The translations under genes were made by a program, and so were the position numbers. This document shows, one piece after another, positions 14,989 through 17,940 of a stretch of DNA of 17,940 nt. Within the stretch, counting starts at the first letter, position 1, and each line of letters opens with the position of its first letter. The DNA is from QHWK01 sp035315685 (GTDB lineage Bacteria; Acidobacteriota; Vicinamibacteria; Vicinamibacterales; CAVVIG01): NCBI GenBank assembly GCA_035315685.1, contig DATFXR010000111.1, forward strand, positions 1 to 17,940. The letters are read 5' to 3'. The notes beneath the pieces were generated by a model, which was given only the letters and a program-made list of their open reading frames with translations, was not told the origin of the DNA and searched no databases.

Positions 14989-16200
14989 CTAAAGACGGGC
15001 ACTACCTGCGAATGACTGTTGACGACCTTCGAGGGCAAGTCGGTCGCGTTGCCCGGGATGAACGCAGGCCACGAATTGTGCCGCAAACGCGGCTGCGACG
15101 ACCGTCACGGCAAGCGCCGGCATCGTTACCATGCCGGCAATGCCGCACCCAATCGTGCCGGCGGCAATCGTCAAATGAATCGCCGTGCGCCCCGCAGGTC
15201 GGCGCCCGTCCGTTGTCGATGCCGCTGCGATGGTCGTCATCGCGACCATCACCAGCGCGGCGCCGCCAGTGAGGATGACGCCTTCGGAGATCGTCAACGG
15301 CTGCCGCGCCGCGGCCGTGACAATCCTCTGGATGCCGACGCCGGTGACGACGATGCCGAGCGCGAGCGGAAAATGCGCGTAGCTCCAGAGGTGGAGCCGC
15401 CACGCGTCGCGGCGCGATCGCACGGGACGTTCCGCGGCCGCGTCGACGCCGTCGAAGTACCATGCCCACATCAGGAAGACGCTCGCCATTCCGAGGAAAG
15501 CCGACAGAGCCGCGGCCGCCGGCCACTCTTCCTGGCTCTCCATGCCCTGCATCACGGCGACCACCGCTTCGCCGAGCAGAATGAGCGTGAACAGGCCGAA
15601 GCGCTCCGGCAGATGCGCGGGGTCCGGCGGCGTCTCGGTGCTGTGCCTCACCGTGGTCCACGGCGTACCGAGATCGATCGCGAACGCGACTCCCCAGATC
15701 CAGAAGCGCCCTGGTGCGGCGATGAGCGCCGAGGCAAGCCATAGCAGCGCGGCGATGCCGTGCCCGGCCAGATACCGCGTCGCCAGCGCGCGGGCGCCGG
15801 GTACACGTCGCGCCCTGACGTACTGTGCGATCAGCACGACGCGAACCGCCGCATACGCAGCGGCGAATCCGGCCGATGATCGGCTCTCGAGGGCGTCGGT
15901 CGCGTTTGCCGCCATGACCGCGACCGCAAACGTCTGCACGAGCGTCAAGATCCGCTGCACGCCATCGTCAGTGTCGAACCGGGTCGCGAACACCGAGTGT
16001 CCGGTCCATGCCCACCAGATCAGCATGAACAGCGGCGCGAAGCGGACCAGCCCTGCCATCGAGTAGGACGCTCGCAGCGGCGCCGCGACCTGCGCGACGG
16101 CAGCGACGAAAATCAGATCAAAGAACAATTCGAGCCACGTCACCTTGCGCGGTGCGCGTTCGGCGGAGCGGAGACGGACCGGCGCGACGAGTGTTCGCAC
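14989..16200 (-). CDS. Low temperature requirement protein A (LtrA) family membrane protein
   Basis: A 403-residue, roughly twelve-helix membrane protein of the LtrA family, named for a Listeria protein needed for growth at low temperature; its molecular role is not established. The family N-terminus is clear: a short basic leader, then TWLELFFDLIFVAAVAQVA. It is followed by WWAWTGHSVFATRFDTDD, the conserved PERFGLFTLILLGEAVVAVM segment near the middle, and SAFLGMASVFLMWAWYFDGVD. GTG at 16200 is chosen because it gives the usual length and leader. The frame is open to 16407, but that extension overlaps the anti-sigma gene and is Arg/Gly-rich. No good Shine-Dalgarno is present, so the start is uncertain. 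It lies 62 bp after the anti-sigma-like gene and may end that transcript. Confidence 0.85.
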   Translation of the reverse strand: MRTLVAPVRLRSAERAPRKVTWLELFFDLIFVAAVAQVAAPLRASYSMAGLVRFAPLFMLIWWAWTGHSVFATRFDTDDGVQRILTLVQTFAVAVMAANATDALESRSSAGFAAAYAAVRVVLIAQYVRARRVPGARALATRYLAGHGIAALLWLASALIAAPGRFWIWGVAFAIDLGTPWTTVRHSTETPPDPAHLPERFGLFTLILLGEAVVAVMQGMESQEEWPAAAALSAFLGMASVFLMWAWYFDGVDAAAERPVRSRRDAWRLHLWSYAHFPLALGIVVTGVGIQRIVTAAARQPLTISEGVILTGGAALVMVAMTTIAAASTTDGRRPAGRTAIHLTIAAGTIGCGIAGMVTMPALAVTVVAAAFAAQFVACVHPGQRDRLALEGRQQSFAGSARL

Positions 16201-16262
16201 GCCCTTTCGATGCCAGGAGTGGTGGAAGGTTACGGACGCGGCGCGCGCTTCAGCGTCCGTCC

Positions 16263-16502
16263 CTAGCGCTTGCGGGCATCGAGGATCGCCTGCACCAGCT
16301 GCTCCGGCACATCCGCCGGAACGGCGGCGTTCTCGTCGTCGAACGCCGCCTTCCCGAGTGCGATGGTGGCCTCGTAGCTGGCGAGGTAACGCCGGCAGTT
16401 GGGGCACAGCGTCAGATGGTGATCGAAGGCGTCGCGAATCGGCGCCGGCAGCTCGCGCGACAGGTAGTCGGCGATGAAATCCGCGAGCTCGCGACAGGTC
16501 AC
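16263..16502 (-). CDS. zf-HC2 anti-sigma factor-like protein
   Basis: A 79-residue protein made of little more than a zinc-finger anti-sigma (ZAS/zf-HC2) domain. It opens MTCRELADFIADYLSRELP and carries the zinc motif H29-x3-C33-x2-C36 (HLTLCPNCRRYL), with Cys3 as the fourth ligand. Such domains clamp ECF sigma factors and often release them on thiol oxidation. There is no membrane helix, so it would act in the cytoplasm. The start is GTG at 16502, overlapping the glucose dehydrogenase stop as GTGA, which indicates translational coupling. No ECF sigma gene occurs in the window; the cognate sigma, if any, must be elsewhere, or the domain regulates something different. Confidence 0.85.
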   Translation of the reverse strand: MTCRELADFIADYLSRELPAPIRDAFDHHLTLCPNCRRYLASYEATIALGKAAFDDENAAVPADVPEQLVQAILDARKR

Positions 16503-17602
16503 GACGCGTTCACCTCGCAGAAGATTTTGATCGCGCCGTTCGGATTTTGCAAGCGATCGAACAGCTCGCGGTAGTTGTCGAGGCCGCGAACCGGATCGGT
16601 GAGCAACTGCCGCAGCCAGCCAGGGTACTCGGCTTCCGCCTGCGCCATGTCGCGCACACCCGTTTCGAAGTTCTCGCGGCTGGCGTTGACGCTCCCGACC
16701 ATCACCTTGTTGCCGAGCACGAATTCGAGGTTGATGCGATCCGCCGCCACCTCGAGCCGTTTATCGCCGCCGGTGAGGCTGGTGAGTACGAGGGCGCCGT
16801 TCTTCGCCAGCGCGGTCATGCTCTCGAAGACGACGGCCGACGATCCGGTGCCTTCGAAGATGACATCGTACGGCGCCGACGCGGCGACAGTGTCAGTGAT
16901 CGATTGCTCGGCCGTGTTCACATACCGTGCGCCAATCGCGTCGAGCAGGCGAGCGTTCAGGTACGGCTGCGGCGTGCGGCCAAACGCCGTCACGTCGAGA
17001 CCGCGCAGCCGCAGGACCAGCGATGCGAGCAGGCCGAGCGTGCCAGTGCCCATCACTGCCGCCGTCCGCGGCCGCCAGACTTTCAGCCGCCGCTGAATTT
17101 CAAAGGCTTGCGTGATCCCCTTCTGCGCGACGGTCATCGGCTCGAGGAGCACGCCGACCTCCTCCAGACCGCGCGGCACCTTGACGATGAACTCCTCGTC
17201 CTCGACGTAATACTCCGTCAAGTACCCGTGACGCAGGTTGATGCCGCGCTCGAAGTACTCGCTGTCGGTCGTCATGTCCTGCAGGCCGATCGTGTCGTAC
17301 AGACTCTTGCCCGGACGCCGGACCGTCGCGACGACGAAATCACCGGGCCGGATGAACGACACATTCGGGCCCACCGCTTCGACCTGGCCGAACCCCTCGT
17401 GGCCGACGACCAGGAAGCCGTAGCCGTCTGGTGCCGCGCCGTACTCGGCGGCGTTGATCTCCTTGTCGGTGCCGTCGACGCCGACCCGAAGCACCCTGAC
17501 CAGCACGCCGCGTCCGCTGGTGACGTCAGACAGCGACGGCCGGGCGAGCTCCGCGAGATGCACGCTGTTGGGCCGACCGGGAACGACTGCGATGGCTTTC
17601 AT
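16499..17602 (-). CDS. Glucose 1-dehydrogenase-like medium-chain dehydrogenase
   Basis: A 367-residue medium-chain dehydrogenase of the archaeal-type glucose 1-dehydrogenase group, which oxidises glucose to gluconolactone with NAD(P). The first half has the GroES-like fold with GVDGTDKEI (41-49), GHEGFG (His68, Glu69) and LLEPMTVAQK (Glu155). The Rossmann motif MGTGTLG lies at 185-191, and the C-terminus fits the glucose-dehydrogenase C-terminal domain. The first zinc ligand is Asp43, not Cys, as in the Haloferax enzyme. The structural-zinc lobe (RRPGKSLYDTIGLQDMTT) has none of the usual cysteines; the only Cys is near the C-terminus. ATG at 17602 is preceded by GTGGAGAAGCGC. The gene overlaps the glucosidase 3' end by 77 bp and the anti-sigma gene by 4 bp. 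Confidence 0.87.
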   Translation of the reverse strand: MKAIAVVPGRPNSVHLAELARPSLSDVTSGRGVLVRVLRVGVDGTDKEINAAEYGAAPDGYGFLVVGHEGFGQVEAVGPNVSFIRPGDFVVATVRRPGKSLYDTIGLQDMTTDSEYFERGINLRHGYLTEYYVEDEEFIVKVPRGLEEVGVLLEPMTVAQKGITQAFEIQRRLKVWRPRTAAVMGTGTLGLLASLVLRLRGLDVTAFGRTPQPYLNARLLDAIGARYVNTAEQSITDTVAASAPYDVIFEGTGSSAVVFESMTALAKNGALVLTSLTGGDKRLEVAADRINLEFVLGNKVMVGSVNASRENFETGVRDMAQAEAEYPGWLRQLLTDPVRGLDNYRELFDRLQNPNGAIKIFCEVNAS

Positions 17603-17940
17603 GCGCTTCTCCACTCTGTTGCAGCAGCTTGGCGACCAGCGCGGTCCATCCGGTCTGGTGGCTCGCGCCGACCGCCGCGCCGCTGTCGCCGTTGAAATAC
17701 TCGTGAAACGGAATCAGGTCGTGCCAGTTCGGATCGGTCTGAAAGCGCGGGTTGTCGCCGAATACCGGGCGGCGGCCGGTCGCATCCTCCAGGAAGATTC
17801 GCGTCAGCCGCTGCGACAGCTCCGTCGCGACTTCGCCCAACGTCAGCATCCGGCCGGATCCGGTCGGGCACTCGACGCGATAGTCGTCGCCGAAATAGTG
17901 GTGGAACTTCTGCAGCGCTTCGATGATCAGGAAATTGATC
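17526..17940 (-). CDS. Glucosidase, MGH1-like glycoside hydrolase, C-terminal part
   Basis: Only the last 137 or so residues lie in the window; the gene continues beyond 17940. The sequence FLIIEALQKFHHYFGDDY, VECPTGSGRMLTLGEVA, then FHEYFNGDSGAAVGASHQTG is the conserved C-terminus of the GH63-related MGH1-like glucosidases, (alpha/alpha)6-barrel enzymes that hydrolyse alpha-glucosides. The family's usual end (TGWTALVAKLLQQ) is followed by about 30 Ser/Arg-rich residues reading through the start of the dehydrogenase gene, to a stop at 17526. This longer-than-usual tail suggests loss of the original stop, with overlap. Adjacent to a glucose dehydrogenase, the likely role is to free glucose for oxidation. 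Substrate cannot be told from this part. Confidence 0.85.
   Translation of the reverse strand, partial: INFLIIEALQKFHHYFGDDYRVECPTGSGRMLTLGEVATELSQRLTRIFLEDATGRRPVFGDNPRFQTDPNWHDLIPFHEYFNGDSGAAVGASHQTGWTALVAKLLQQSGEAHESHRSRSRSAQQRASRGARPAVAV

Noticed and set aside
16201..16407. Longer LtrA start reading back into the anti-sigma gene
   Set aside because: The extension is Gly/Arg-rich and is the out-of-frame reading of the anti-sigma gene; the usual LtrA leader begins near 16200.
16547..17695. 382-codon plus-strand frame across the glucose dehydrogenase
   Set aside because: Shadow of the dehydrogenase frame; no homology or ribosome site.
1..17940. CRISPR array, tRNA, rRNA, transposase, integrase or phage genes
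   Set aside because: Looked for regular spaced repeats, cloverleaf-like segments and recombinase motifs by eye; none found.

Overview
The window is high-GC bacterial DNA carrying a mix of intact single genes and an unusual number of broken ones. An 810-residue MacB-like permease without a partner ATPase matches the 'ADOP' duplicated orphan permeases typical of Acidobacteriota. The LtrA protein, DUF1111 and MauG-type haem protein fragments, TPR tail and glucosidase/glucose-dehydrogenase pair also suit a soil acidobacterium, possibly of the Vicinamibacteria type. This placement is inference from gene content; no rRNA or other phylogenetic marker is present.

Layout. 1-2111 (minus strand): a benzoylformate decarboxylase (mdlC) and a 99-residue unknown protein with a near-ideal Shine-Dalgarno. 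2382-3950 (+): a 522-residue ankyrin-repeat protein. 3977-4131: a 155-bp MITE-like palindromic element, followed by an N-terminal remnant of a CPBP-type membrane protease. 4367-5478 (minus): two unknown genes. One encodes a charge-polarised protein, with 41 acidic residues in its first 83 positions followed by six perfect-period 14-residue Arg/Ala/Leu repeats. 5479-6234: about 750 bp with no gene recognised. 6235-7868: a DedA membrane protein, divergent from a small four-helix membrane protein and a streptothricin-acetyltransferase-like GNAT enzyme, closed by a hairpin terminator.

7905-9181 is a graveyard of three butted fragments: a PhoD-like phosphatase C-terminus (+), an internal piece of a DUF1111 di-haem oxidoreductase (minus) and a metallo-beta-lactamase scrap (+). 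The intact ADOP permease (9237-11669, +) follows, convergent with a seven- to eight-helix membrane protein (11762-12661, minus). 12970-14945 is a second graveyard: an AraC C-terminus with a one-base frameshift, an intact peroxiredoxin overlapping a frameshifted EamA-transporter stub by ATGA, then a TPR-protein tail joined to a cytochrome c peroxidase/MauG fragment.

14989-17940 (minus) looks like a coherent run: glucosidase (C-terminus only), glucose 1-dehydrogenase, zf-HC2 anti-sigma-like protein, LtrA membrane protein. The first three overlap one another (77 bp, then 4 bp GTGA). A glucosidase followed by a glucose dehydrogenase suggests release and then oxidation of glucose.

The most novel item is the bipolar acidic/basic repeat protein at 4915-5478. 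The second theme is dense gene decay with clean junctions between unrelated fragments. No CRISPR array, tRNA, rRNA, transposase or phage module was seen.
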